Source: Propionibacteriaceae bacterium (lineage in GTDB: Bacteria; Actinomycetota; Actinomycetes; Propionibacteriales; Propionibacteriaceae). From it: 64,000 bases of DNA. A program made the translations under genes and the position numbers. The notes beneath the pieces are model-generated. The model was not told the origin of the DNA, made no database searches, and worked only from the letters and a program-made list of their open reading frames with translations. The stretch is from contig WQZD01000015.1 in NCBI GenBank assembly GCA_009780915.1, positions 1 to 64,000 on the forward strand. The letters are read 5' to 3'. Positions 1 to 8,861 of the stretch are shown here, in pieces. Numbering within the stretch: the first letter of the stretch is position 1; the number at the start of each line of letters is the position of its first letter.

Positions 1-144
1 GACCCCAACGGGGAGGCCACCCACGTCCGCGAGCGAAGCGAAGCCACTGACCCCAACGGGGAGGCCACCCACGTCCGCGAGCGAAGCGAAGCCACTGACC
101 CCAACGGGGAGGCCACCCACGTCGGCGAGCGAAGCGAAGCCCCC
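1..144. repeat. 48-bp tandem repeat, three copies, inside the mobA-like frame
   Basis: Units are 1-48, 49-96 and 97-144; the first two are identical and the third differs near its end. The unit length is a multiple of three and the minus frame stays open, so each unit encodes one 16-residue repeat of the mobA-like protein. The plus frame is also open until a TGA at 163-165. The array may continue to the left of the window. Confidence 0.9.
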
Positions 145-606
145 AAGCCCACCGGAGGAGACTGAAAGTGCGGACCCAGAGTTGTCGGTGTCCGCGACGC
201 TGCCGCGCCCGGCGGGGGGGCCACCCACGCCCGCAGGGTCGTCCCGACAGGGACGACCCGAGGACGCGTGGGGGGGTCCCGCCGAGGCAGGCCCGCCTGC
301 CCGATCAATGGACCGACCACCAGACACATCCACAAACCCATCAGCACCCCCCAGCAACCAAGACACCCCTGCGCACACCCCCCGAGCAGGCCCGGAAAAC
401 GGAGGCGTCTCAGCACACACCGGCACCCCGAGATCATGCAGGAACGAACTGACCACCACCACACGAGACGCCCCGCAACATGCGTCCAAGACCATGCGCA
501 AACTTGAGCGCCCGTCCGGTCCAAGTAAGGACGATTTGTCCACCTGGCCCAGACGGGCGCCGTGCCCCCCAGCCATGATGACGGCATCCCAATCCATGCC
601 CGTCAT
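1..606 (-). CDS. mobA: MobA-like molybdenum cofactor guanylyltransferase, partial (runs off the left edge)
   Basis: An open frame with no stop runs from the ATG at 606 to base 1 (202 codons). The N-terminus has the nucleotidyltransferase signature VIMAGGHGARLGQVDKSSL, which matches the MobA/MobA-like pattern LAGG-x-S/G-x-R-x-G-x-x-DK, followed by RVVVVSS and ETPPFSGPARGVCAGV, as in MobA. MobA joins GMP to molybdopterin to make the bis-MGD cofactor that NarG needs, so its place 19 nt behind narI fits one operon. Start: ATG 606 has a GGCGGA box about 6 nt upstream; ATG 597 is an alternative. Oddity: after about residue 80 the family-like sequence gives way to a Gly/Ala/Pro/Ser-rich stretch and then 16-residue repeats built on GFASLADVGGLPVGV. 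The rest of the catalytic domain, if present, lies outside the window. The family call is good; an intact enzyme is unproven. Confidence 0.72.
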   Translation of the reverse strand, partial: MTGMDWDAVIMAGGHGARLGQVDKSSLLGPDGRSSLRMVLDACCGASRVVVVSSFLHDLGVPVCAETPPFSGPARGVCAGVSWLLGGADGFVDVSGGRSIDRAGGPASAGPPHASSGRPCRDDPAGVGGPPAGRGSVADTDNSGSALSVSSGGLGGFASLADVGGLPVGVSGFASLADVGGLPVGVSGFASLADVGGLPVGV

Positions 607-625
607 ACTATCCGCCCGACAATCC

Positions 626-1309
626 CTATCGAGCAGGGGTGTGGTAGACGATCGGAGGGCGCACGAGATAGCCCAACGGAATCGACCACAAATGAACGAG
701 ACGAGTGAACGGCCACACGGCGATCAGCGCGAAAGCCGCCACCGCGTGCACCTGGAAGATCCACGGCGCCGACGCCATGAGATCCACATTCGGATTGAAA
801 GCGAACACCGACCGGAACCACACAGACACCGTCGAGCGGTAGTCGTACGCCCCGGTCGAGATGCCCAGCCCCAACGTGGCCGACAGGCCTGCCGCAGCCG
901 CCACGGCCACCAGGACGTACATCAGGATATCGGCCCGCCGGGTGACGATCCGGAAACGCGCCTTCGTCACGAACCGCCGTACCAGCAGGATCACGAAACC
1001 CACCACGAGGACGGCTCCGGCGACGAGGCCCGCGCTGAGCGCCATCATGTGATACCCGTGCTCGCTCAGCCCCAGGGCGGCGGTCGCCGACGGTGGCACC
1101 AACAAGCCGAGCGCATGCCCGAGCACCACCAAGAGCACCCCCACATGGAAGATCGGCGATCCCCACATGAGCCACCGCTTCTCCATCAACTCGCTGGTGC
1201 GGGTCGTCCAACCGAACTGGTCGTACCTCCACCGCCAGAAATGCCCGACGAGGAAGATCGTCAGCGCGATATAAGGCCAGACGCCGAAGAATGCCGTTGC
1301 GAGGCTCAT
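626..1309 (-). CDS. narI: Respiratory nitrate reductase gamma subunit (cytochrome b)
   Basis: This 227-residue membrane protein takes electrons from quinol and passes them through two b-type haems to NarH. About five hydrophobic helices are visible. They carry the histidines expected of haem-b ligands (HVGVLLVVLGHALG near residue 55, and HAVAAFALIAVWPFTRLVHLWS towards the C-terminus). The early segment GHFWRWRYDQFGWTTRTSELMEKR is typical NarI. Length is normal for the family. The ATG overlaps the narJ stop as ATGA, so translation is probably coupled. It is the last reductase subunit gene, with the mobA-like gene 19 nt further on. Confidence 0.95.
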   Translation of the reverse strand: MSLATAFFGVWPYIALTIFLVGHFWRWRYDQFGWTTRTSELMEKRWLMWGSPIFHVGVLLVVLGHALGLLVPPSATAALGLSEHGYHMMALSAGLVAGAVLVVGFVILLVRRFVTKARFRIVTRRADILMYVLVAVAAAAGLSATLGLGISTGAYDYRSTVSVWFRSVFAFNPNVDLMASAPWIFQVHAVAAFALIAVWPFTRLVHLWSIPLGYLVRPPIVYHTPAR

Positions 1310-1881
1310 GGCCGAATTCCCTTCTCGATGATGGTTTCAATCGCCGCGAGGAGAGGGGCGTACGGCGAGTGGTTCCTCACCAGCCCCTGTCGGATGCCCA
1401 CGACTCCCGTCTTGGCCGCGCCCATGGCCGCCTGGGCGCCCGGAGCGGGCGCGAGGGCGGCGAACTGGCACACGGTCGGCAGATAGTCGGGCAACTCCTC
1501 GTCCGTCGGCTCGAAGCCGTAGAAGCGATAGAGTTGTTTGATGTCATAGAGGGCGGCTCCGCGGGAGCGGGAGTCGCCGTGGTCGAGGTACGTGACGTAC
1601 AACGCGCAGCCTCGGCGCGTGTCGAACGTCTCGACATATATCCGTCGCAGCATCTGCGGCGAGGTCTCCAGCCACCAGACGCCGAAATCCAGCATGCCGT
1701 TCTTCATCGAGGACGGACGCAGGCTCTCGACGGCCTCGACGACGCTGGTGCGCAGGGCGCACAGGGAGTCGTCGGGGTATCCCAGCATGACGGAGAGCAA
1801 GGCGAGATGGTCCGCGTACGCCGTCACGGAGGACTCATGCGCGCCCCCCGGCGCCGTGGGCGCCTCCAGGAGCGCGGTCAT
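1306..1881 (-). CDS. narJ: Nitrate reductase assembly chaperone NarJ
   Basis: NarJ belongs to the TorD/DmsD/NarJ chaperone family; it binds apo-NarG and supervises Mo-cofactor insertion, and is not part of the final enzyme. The frame is open further upstream, but I choose the ATG at 1881 (MTALLEAPTAP, 191 aa) because it overlaps the narH stop by 4 nt and gives the usual length. LLSVMLGYPDD near the N-terminus and the central YVTYLDHGDSRSRGAALYDIKQLYRFYGFE block are characteristic of actinobacterial NarJ. It lies between narH and narI, as in other narGHJI operons. Confidence 0.93.
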   Translation of the reverse strand: MTALLEAPTAPGGAHESSVTAYADHLALLSVMLGYPDDSLCALRTSVVEAVESLRPSSMKNGMLDFGVWWLETSPQMLRRIYVETFDTRRGCALYVTYLDHGDSRSRGAALYDIKQLYRFYGFEPTDEELPDYLPTVCQFAALAPAPGAQAAMGAAKTGVVGIRQGLVRNHSPYAPLLAAIETIIEKGIRP

Positions 1882-3380
1882 GGCCGCCTCCTGGAGAACT
1901 GCGCGAAGACCGGCGACATGGCCGGCTCTTTGCCCATCATCCTGACATTCCCTGAGTCCAGGGGGCACCCGGACGACCAGGACGCCAGAGCGGCCCCCTC
2001 TTCCGTGTGGGACTTGGGGATGACGAAACGGTCGGGGATCTTGGCGATGGCCAACAACCTGTACAACTCCTCCAGATCGGCCGCAGTGGCGCCGCTGGCG
2101 TCGGAGTCGTCGAGGGTGTTCGTCGTGACAGCCCTCATATGCGAGCGGACCGCCGCCAGTTTCATGAGCACCCCGGCGACCATGTCGACGTCACCAGCCG
2201 TGAACAGATGGGCGAGGTACTCCAAGGGGATGCGCAACTGAGTCACTGTATGGAAAATGTCGTCAGCCACTGAGTTGTCCCCGCCCATCTGCGTCGTCGC
2301 GTCGAGCACCGGCGACAACGGCGGGATGTACCACACCATCGGAAGGGTGCGGTACTCCGGGTGAATCGGCAACGCGACGCGATGCTTCATCGCAAGAGCC
2401 CAGATCGGGGACTTCTGCGCCGCCAGCACCCAGTCCCGGGGCACGCCGTCAGCCTGGGCCTGGGCGATCACTTCGGGGTCGAAGGGGTCGAGGAAGCAGG
2501 AGCGATGGGCCTCGACGAGGTCGGAGTCGGCCTTCGTGGCCGCGTCCACCTTGTCCAGGTCGTAGAGCATCAACCCGATGTAGCGGATGCGGCCCACACA
2601 GGTCTGCGAGCACACCGTCGGGATCCCCTCCTCGATCCTGGGGAAGCAGAAGGTGCACTTCTCCGCCGTCGACGTGAGGCGGTTGATGTAGACCTTCTTG
2701 TACGGGCAGGAGGACACGCACTGTCTCCACCCGCGGCACTTGTTCTGGTTGACCAGGACGATCCCGTCCTGCTCCCGCTTGAACATCGCCCCCGAGGGGC
2801 ACGACGCCACACACGCGGGGTTGAGGCAATGCTCGCAGATCCGGGGCAGGTGGAACATGAAGGTCTGCTCGAAGCTGAGCTGCACCTTCTGGCTCATCGC
2901 CGCGAGGTTCGGGTCGGCGCTGGCGTAGATCTGCGATCCGGCCAGGTCGTCGTCCCAGTTGGGACCCCACTCGATCTTCATCGGCAACCCGGTGATGGCC
3001 GAGATCGGCCTGGCCACCGGCATCCGGTCGCTCAGAGGAGCGGTCAGCAGGTGGTCGTAATCGTACGTCGTCGGCTCGTAGTAGTCGTCGATGGTGGGCA
3101 GGTCCGGGTTGGCGAAGATGGTGGCCGCCTTCCACAGCTTCCCTCCGGAGCGCAGCCTCAGCCGCCCGGACTTGTCCAGGCGCCACCCGCCCTTCCACGT
3201 GCCCTGATCCTCCCATCGTTTGGGATATCCCACACCGGGCTTGGTCTCGACGTTGTTGAACCAGACGTACTCCATGCCGTCCCGGTTGGTCCATGTCTGC
3301 TTGCAGGTCACTGAGCAGGTCGAGCATCCGATGCACTTGTCCAGGTTCATCACCATGGCCATCTGAGCGCGAACTCTCAT
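1878..3380 (-). CDS. narH: Respiratory nitrate reductase beta subunit (Fe-S)
   Basis: This 500-residue iron-sulfur subunit relays electrons from NarI to NarG. Four cysteine groups are visible: CIGCSTCSVTCK near the N-terminus, CEHCLNPACVASCPSG, CRGWRQCVSSCPYKK, and CTFCFPRIEEGIPTVCSQTC. The Trp in the third group replaces a Cys, as expected for the [3Fe-4S] site of NarH. Start: ATG 3380 (MRVRAQMAMVMNLDKC) overlaps the narG stop by 1 nt (TGATG); the frame is open 12 codons further upstream without a better start. The gene overlaps narJ by 4 nt. No key residue appears to be missing. Confidence 0.96.
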   Translation of the reverse strand: MRVRAQMAMVMNLDKCIGCSTCSVTCKQTWTNRDGMEYVWFNNVETKPGVGYPKRWEDQGTWKGGWRLDKSGRLRLRSGGKLWKAATIFANPDLPTIDDYYEPTTYDYDHLLTAPLSDRMPVARPISAITGLPMKIEWGPNWDDDLAGSQIYASADPNLAAMSQKVQLSFEQTFMFHLPRICEHCLNPACVASCPSGAMFKREQDGIVLVNQNKCRGWRQCVSSCPYKKVYINRLTSTAEKCTFCFPRIEEGIPTVCSQTCVGRIRYIGLMLYDLDKVDAATKADSDLVEAHRSCFLDPFDPEVIAQAQADGVPRDWVLAAQKSPIWALAMKHRVALPIHPEYRTLPMVWYIPPLSPVLDATTQMGGDNSVADDIFHTVTQLRIPLEYLAHLFTAGDVDMVAGVLMKLAAVRSHMRAVTTNTLDDSDASGATAADLEELYRLLAIAKIPDRFVIPKSHTEEGAALASWSSGCPLDSGNVRMMGKEPAMSPVFAQFSRRRP

Positions 3381-6300
3381 CAGTACGTCACCTCCTGGGA
3401 CCGCCGTCTGACCCACGTGATCTCGTCACGTTGGTTGCCGGTCGGCCCGTAGTAATTGAAACCATAGGTCAGTTGCCCGTACCCACCCACCAAGTGGGTC
3501 GGTTTGATGTACACACGCGTGAGCGCGTTGTGGATGCCGCCACGACGGCCATTGGCCTGCGTGAGGGGGACGTCCACGTTGCGATCTTTGGCGTGGTACA
3601 TGAAGATCGTCCCCTGCGGCATGCGCGACGAGACGATCGCACGAGCGACGACGACGCCGTGGGGGTTCTGCGCCTCGATCCAGTCGTTGTCCTTCACGCC
3701 GATGACAGCCGCGTCCTGCACCGACATCCAGATGGCCGGTCCGCCGCGCGACAGCGCCAGCATGTACGGGTTGTCCGCGTAGGACGAGTGGATGGCCCAC
3801 TTGTCGTGCGGGGTCAGATAGCGTACCCGGACCCCGACCCCGACGTCGTCGCCCACGTAGTGCGTCATGTCGAGCGGGGGACGGTACACCGGCAGCAACT
3901 CGCCCATCTCGGCCATCCAGTCGTGGTCGATGAAGAACTGTTGACGACCCGTGACGGTCGACCAGGGACGCAGCCGTTCGGTGTTGATGCAGAAGGGCGA
4001 GTAGCGGCGCCCTCCCGTCTCGACCCCGGACCACTCCGGGGAGGTGAACACCGGCGTCGGCCCCGGCTGGGTGTCGGCGAAGGTGATCCTTCGCTCGGCG
4101 TTCTCCCCCACCAGGTCGACCAGTTTCTGCCCGGTCCTCTTCTCCAGCGCCTGGAACCCGGCCACCGCCTGGTGTCCGTTCGTGGTCCCCGACAGTGCCA
4201 GGATGGCCTCCGCCAGTTTGGTGTCGGTGTCGAGCAGCGGACGCCCCGCCCACGGCCCGTCCTGACGCACGCCGTTGCGCACGGACAGGAAAGCCACCGG
4301 GTCGTCACCGGACGCGGTCACGCCCTTGGTGGTCGTTCCGAGAGTCGAGATCAGCGGCCCGAGGGTGCGCATCTTCACGCCCAAGGCGGTGTAGTCGCGT
4401 TCCTGGACCACCAGTTTCGGCATGGACACCCCTGGCACCGGCTCGCACTCCCCCTTCTTCCAGTCCTTGACCACGCCGTGGGGCTGGGCCAGTTCGTCGG
4501 GGGTGTCGGTGATCAGGGGCACGGGGATCACATCGGTGCGCGTGCCCAGATACGTCTCCGCCAACTCGGACACCTTGTCGGCCAATCCCGTGAAGGCGTC
4601 GTAGTCGGTACGGGCCTGCCACGGCGGGGCGATCGCCGGGTTGAACGCGTGGACGAAGGGGTGCATGTCCGTGGTGGAGATGTCGTGCTTCTCGTACCAT
4701 GTGGCCGCCGGGAGAACGATGTCCGACAGCAACGCCGAACCCGTCATACGGAAGTCCATGGTGGTCACCAGGTCCAGTTTCCCGATGCCGGGGTCCTCGC
4801 GCCAGGTGACGTCCTTCGGACGCTTGTCCTCGGGCGTCTCGGGCGAGGTGACGGCGGAGTCGGTCCCCAGCAGGTGCCGCAGGAAGTACTCGCTGCCCTT
4901 GGCCGTGTTCCCCAACAGGTTCGCCCTCCACAAGGTGAGCACCCTGGGGAAGTTGGCCGGGTCGTCGGGGTCCTCGACGGCGAACTTCAAGGAGCCATCC
5001 TTGAGTTTGCTGACGATGTACGGCCCGACCTCCACCCCGGCCGCCTTCGCCTCGTCGGTCAGATCGAGGGGATTGCGGTTGAACCCGGGATGCCCCGGCG
5101 TCCAGCCGGAGCGCACGGCTTGCGCGTGGCAGTCGATGATCGACCGGCCCTTGAGCGTGCCCGGCCCGGCTGGGGATGTGATGTCGGAGGTGTCGAAGAA
5201 GTCGTACCTCCACTGGTCGGTGTTGACGTACCAGTAGGAGGTCGACGCCTGGTGGCGTGGCGGCCTGGCCCAGTCGAGGGCGAAGCCGATGTGCTGCTGC
5301 CCGGTGACCGGACGAGCCTTCTCCTGACCCACGTAGTGGGCCCATCCGCCTCCGTTGACGCCTTGGCACCCGGTGAGGGTGAGCAGGGCGATGAACGTCC
5401 GGTAGATGTCGTCGGAGTGGTAATAGTGGTTGGTGCCCGCGCCCAAGACGATCATGGACCGTCCCTTCGTCACCTCGGCGTTGTCGGCGAACTCGCGCGC
5501 GATGCGGACGATCGCCGACGCCTTCACGCCGGTGATCTCCTCGGCCCACGCAGGCGTCCCGACTTGGTCGGCGTCGTCGTAGCCGGCGGGCCAACTCCCT
5601 TTCAGACCAGGCCTCGGCACGCCGTAGCCAGCCATCAGCAGGTCGAAGACAGTGGTGACCAGTGTGTCGCCAGCCTGGGCGACGGGCACCCCCCTCACCA
5701 TGGTCGTTCCGGTGTCGCCACCAACGTCGAAGCGCGGCAACACGACCTCGACACCGGACCCGACATGGTCGATCAAGGACAACGCGGGCTGGATCTCTCC
5801 TAGATCCAGGTTCCACTTGCCCATACCGGCGTCCCCCCAACGATCGCCCACGGTTCCGTTGGGAACCACGGGCCGACCGGTGGCGGTGTCGAACAAGACG
5901 GGCTTGAACGCGGCGTTGGCTACGCCAGCCAGCGAGGGGACGTCTTCCGCGGTGAGGTACTTGTCGGGACGGTAGCCACCGTCGGCGGTCTTCACCAGGG
6001 TCACGAGGAAGGGCAGATCGGTGAATCTGCGGACGTAGTCCTCGAAGTAGTCGACCTTGCGGTCGCGGAAGAACTCCGTGAGGATCACATGTCCCATCGC
6101 CTGGGCCACAGCCCCGTCGGTTCCGGGGTGGGGCGCCAACCAGTCGTCGGCGAATTTCACCGACTCGGCGTAGTCGGGACTGATGGCCACCACCTTCGTC
6201 CCCTTGTAGCGCACTTCGGTCATGAAGTGCGCGTCAGGGGTACGGGTGACAGGCAGGTTCGCCCCCCACAGGATCATGTACCCGGCGTTGTACCAGTCGG

Positions 6301-7045
6301 CCGACTCGGGCACATCGGTCTGGTCTCCCCAGATCTGTGGCGAGGCGGGCGGCAGGTCGCAGTACCAGTCGTAGAAACTGAGCAGAGTCCCGCCCATGAG
6401 GGCGTAGAACCGAGTCCCGGAGCAGAAGGAGACCATCGACATGGCCGGTATGGGGGTGAACCCCGCGCACCGGTCGGGACCGAAGGTCTTCGTGGTGTAC
6501 ACATGGGCGGCCGCCTGGATCTCTTGGGCCTCGGCCCACGTGGTGCGGACGAACCCTCCCTTGCCGCGCGCCTGCTTGTAGGCCCGGGACGCCACCGGAT
6601 CGGTGACGACCGCCTCCCACGCCTGCACGGGGTCCTTGCCCGCCTTGCGCTGCGCCCGATAGGCGTCCACCAGCACGCCGCGCACATAGGGGTACCTCAC
6701 CCGTGCGGGCGAGTAGGTGTACCACGAGAACGACGCGCCTCGCGGGCAGCCACGGGGCTCGTACTCAGGGCTGTTCTCGCCCGTGGTCGGGTACTCCGTG
6801 TTCTGATGCTCCCAGGTGATCAACCCGTCGGAGACGAAGACGTTCCACGAGCACGATCCCGTGCAGTTGACCCCATGGGTGGTCGGGACCACCTTGTCGT
6901 GGGCATAGCGGTCGCGGTAGATCCGGTCCCAACTGTCTTCACGGCGCTGGGTCATGGTACGACCGTCGTCAGACATCTCATCTTTCGTGAGAAGCTCTCG
7001 CCCTCTGAGCAAGGCGGCGACGATCGGCGACACCGTCGATGACAT
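3380..7045 (-). CDS. narG: Respiratory nitrate reductase alpha subunit (Mo-bisMGD)
   Basis: This 1221-residue catalytic subunit reduces nitrate to nitrite at a Mo-bisMGD centre; it is the membrane-anchored NarGHI type. The N-terminal FS0 cluster motif is present (HGVNCTGSCSWNVFV, with a further Cys in RGCPRGASFSWY). The segment WGDQTDVPESADWYNAGYM carries the conserved Asp region that ligates Mo in the family. The length matches full-size NarG. I see no twin-arginine signal peptide at the N-terminus (MSSTVSPIVAALLRGRELLT), which suits a cytoplasm-facing Nar enzyme. It follows narK by 24 nt, so narKGHJI is probably one transcript. Confidence 0.97.
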   Translation of the reverse strand: MSSTVSPIVAALLRGRELLTKDEMSDDGRTMTQRREDSWDRIYRDRYAHDKVVPTTHGVNCTGSCSWNVFVSDGLITWEHQNTEYPTTGENSPEYEPRGCPRGASFSWYTYSPARVRYPYVRGVLVDAYRAQRKAGKDPVQAWEAVVTDPVASRAYKQARGKGGFVRTTWAEAQEIQAAAHVYTTKTFGPDRCAGFTPIPAMSMVSFCSGTRFYALMGGTLLSFYDWYCDLPPASPQIWGDQTDVPESADWYNAGYMILWGANLPVTRTPDAHFMTEVRYKGTKVVAISPDYAESVKFADDWLAPHPGTDGAVAQAMGHVILTEFFRDRKVDYFEDYVRRFTDLPFLVTLVKTADGGYRPDKYLTAEDVPSLAGVANAAFKPVLFDTATGRPVVPNGTVGDRWGDAGMGKWNLDLGEIQPALSLIDHVGSGVEVVLPRFDVGGDTGTTMVRGVPVAQAGDTLVTTVFDLLMAGYGVPRPGLKGSWPAGYDDADQVGTPAWAEEITGVKASAIVRIAREFADNAEVTKGRSMIVLGAGTNHYYHSDDIYRTFIALLTLTGCQGVNGGGWAHYVGQEKARPVTGQQHIGFALDWARPPRHQASTSYWYVNTDQWRYDFFDTSDITSPAGPGTLKGRSIIDCHAQAVRSGWTPGHPGFNRNPLDLTDEAKAAGVEVGPYIVSKLKDGSLKFAVEDPDDPANFPRVLTLWRANLLGNTAKGSEYFLRHLLGTDSAVTSPETPEDKRPKDVTWREDPGIGKLDLVTTMDFRMTGSALLSDIVLPAATWYEKHDISTTDMHPFVHAFNPAIAPPWQARTDYDAFTGLADKVSELAETYLGTRTDVIPVPLITDTPDELAQPHGVVKDWKKGECEPVPGVSMPKLVVQERDYTALGVKMRTLGPLISTLGTTTKGVTASGDDPVAFLSVRNGVRQDGPWAGRPLLDTDTKLAEAILALSGTTNGHQAVAGFQALEKRTGQKLVDLVGENAERRITFADTQPGPTPVFTSPEWSGVETGGRRYSPFCINTERLRPWSTVTGRQQFFIDHDWMAEMGELLPVYRPPLDMTHYVGDDVGVGVRVRYLTPHDKWAIHSSYADNPYMLALSRGGPAIWMSVQDAAVIGVKDNDWIEAQNPHGVVVARAIVSSRMPQGTIFMYHAKDRNVDVPLTQANGRRGGIHNALTRVYIKPTHLVGGYGQLTYGFNYYGPTGNQRDEITWVRRRSQEVTY

Positions 7046-7069
7046 GATCTGCTCCTTCCGGCCCTCAGA

Positions 7070-8545
7070 TCAGCTCTTCGCCTCAGCCTTGGGCCGAGCG
7101 TAGAACCACCATGCGATGACTGCGCAGACCACGCCGAGGATCAGGACGGTGACGAAGACCGGGATGATCTGGTGGCCGAAGTTGCCTGTGGCGGCGCCTG
7201 TGCCAGCCCCTGTCAGGGCGTTCATCGACGCGGAGAAGATGAAGGGACCGAAGGCCGCGATGGCCGCCGTCCATCCGATGACGCCACCGGCCTGGCGAGG
7301 CTGGAAGATCATCGGCATCTGCTTGAAGGTCGACGCATTGCCCACTCCGGCGAAGAAGAAGAGCAACAGCATGCCGGTCATGAACAGGCCCAGAGGAACC
7401 GCGCACTTGGCGACCTGCCCGGCTGCGAGCTGGTCGGCCGGGATCATGGTGGTCTGGTTCAAGGCGATGATGACGATCACGCAGCTGAGGGCGATGCCGA
7501 TAGCCGCGACGACTGTCCACACCCCGCCGCCGAACTTGTCACAGAAGGGGCCCCACGCCACACGGGCCAAGGACCCGACGAAGGCGCCCAGGAAGGCGAT
7601 GGTCGTGCCGCCCAGCCAGGCGATGGTGGGAACATGGACGACCATGTTGTTCAACATCAGGCCCATGGTGCCGGCCAAGCCGGAGAAGCAACCGAAGGTC
7701 AACAGATAGATGAGCGTCATGAGCCAGGTGTGCTTGTTGCCGAAGATGTCGATCTGCTGACGGAAGTTGGCCTTGATGGGGACGGACTTCAGGAACACGA
7801 AGCACAGGACCGCGGAGATGACCAGGAGAAGGATGATGAAGAAGGAAGGAGTCTGGAGATAGACCAGGTGCTTCAAGTAGGCGCCATCCGATCCCTTCTT
7901 GGCGTTGACCTGGACGGCCGTGCCGAAGATCCCCCAGCCGACGAGGATCGGGGCCAGCAACTGCACGACGGACACGCCGAAGTTGCCCAGCCCGGCTTGG
8001 AGGCCCAGCGCGACGCCTTGGCGCTTCTTGGGGAAGAAGTACGAGGTCGAGGGCATGTAACCGGAGAAGATGCCGCCGCCGATGCCGGTGAGCAGGGCGA
8101 GGAAGATCAGAAGACCGAAAGAATTATGCAGATTCTCGGGAGTGGTCATCAAGACCCATCCCCAGCCGATCATCGGCAGAATCAGGGCGATGGTGCTCCA
8201 CGAGACCATGCGCCTGGTGCCCATGATGGGCGGGAAGAACATCCAGAAGAGACGCAGCGTGCCGCCGGCGAGGCCGGGCATGGCCGCCAGCCAGAAGGCC
8301 TGGCTCTTGCTCAGGATGTTGATGTGCGTCGTTCCGTCCGCCGCCAGGAGGCTGGTCGGAGCGTTCTGCAGCATTGGGGCCAGGCTGGAGACCAAGTACC
8401 AAACCATGAAGCCTAGAAACAATGAGAACGTGGTTGTCCATAAGGTCTTCCACGCCGTCCCATGGTCCCATTTCTCCGGGTCTTCCGGAGTCCAGTTTTC
8501 GATGACGTTGCGCGTCTTGGATGACGTAGATGAAGTCGTCATCAT
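7070..8545 (-). CDS. narK: NarK-family nitrate/nitrite transporter (MFS)
   Basis: A 491-residue MFS protein with about 12 membrane helices. The N-terminal WTPEDPEKWDHGTAWKTLWTT and the glycine-rich nitrate signature segments (ALLTGIGGGIFSGYMPSTSYFFP near residue 160 and GVGNASTFKQMPMIF further on) identify the NarK/NNP family. I choose the ATG at 8545, with an AGGGGG box about 7 nt upstream; the frame is open 17 codons more. It is the first gene of the narKGHJI-mobA operon. By analogy with NarK2-type carriers it may exchange nitrate for nitrite. That subtype call is inference. Confidence 0.93.
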   Translation of the reverse strand: MMTTSSTSSKTRNVIENWTPEDPEKWDHGTAWKTLWTTTFSLFLGFMVWYLVSSLAPMLQNAPTSLLAADGTTHINILSKSQAFWLAAMPGLAGGTLRLFWMFFPPIMGTRRMVSWSTIALILPMIGWGWVLMTTPENLHNSFGLLIFLALLTGIGGGIFSGYMPSTSYFFPKKRQGVALGLQAGLGNFGVSVVQLLAPILVGWGIFGTAVQVNAKKGSDGAYLKHLVYLQTPSFFIILLLVISAVLCFVFLKSVPIKANFRQQIDIFGNKHTWLMTLIYLLTFGCFSGLAGTMGLMLNNMVVHVPTIAWLGGTTIAFLGAFVGSLARVAWGPFCDKFGGGVWTVVAAIGIALSCVIVIIALNQTTMIPADQLAAGQVAKCAVPLGLFMTGMLLLFFFAGVGNASTFKQMPMIFQPRQAGGVIGWTAAIAAFGPFIFSASMNALTGAGTGAATGNFGHQIIPVFVTVLILGVVCAVIAWWFYARPKAEAKS

Positions 8546-8861
8546 TGACACCCCCTTGAGTAGTCGGATTTCCACACGCAGTGGTTTTAACCACAATTTC
8601 CGTGTTAATGCTTAACATACAACTGAATTGCGAATTCCACAAGAATATGCTCACCCCGTGGTCCCCGCGTGAAAAAATGTGAAACACCCTGGACGGAAAA
8701 CTAGCCTGAGAGGTAAGGAAAAAGGTTGGGTGACTTGCATAGAAGTCTTCATGGTATTACGATCATTCACATAGAAACTAGTGCTATTGGGTAAATGGCG
8801 GGCTATCGCTGACACACATGGTCGATCATCGTAGAACAACCAATTAGGGAAGGGTTTCACA
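8546..8861. promoter_or_regulatory. Divergent nar control region
   Basis: This 316-bp spacer separates the two divergent narK genes and is clearly richer in A/T than its flanks. It holds several dyads: GTGGTT-TT-AACCAC at 8581-8594, only about 36 bp from the narK start; GTTAA-TGC-TTAAC at 8604-8616; and GAATT-GCG-AATTC just beyond. For the plus-strand gene a possible promoter is TTGCAT (8735-8740), 17 bp, TACGAT (8758-8763). I found no canonical FNR box (TTGAT-N4-ATCAA). Which protein binds here is unknown; the HTH regulator at 10481 is the nearest candidate. Confidence 0.5.

Noticed and set aside
236..259. GGGTCGTCCC/GGGACGACCC hairpin as a terminator for narI
   Set aside because: It lies inside the open mobA-like frame, so transcription should pass through.
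168..452. A GTG with a GGAGGAG box opening a 94-residue plus-strand frame
   Set aside because: The product is Arg/Pro-rich low complexity, and the opposite strand carries the MobA-like frame with real family motifs.
3293..5803. 836-residue plus-strand frame opposite narG
   Set aside because: It is the antisense shadow of narG; composition is Arg/Val/Gly-rich without any domain.
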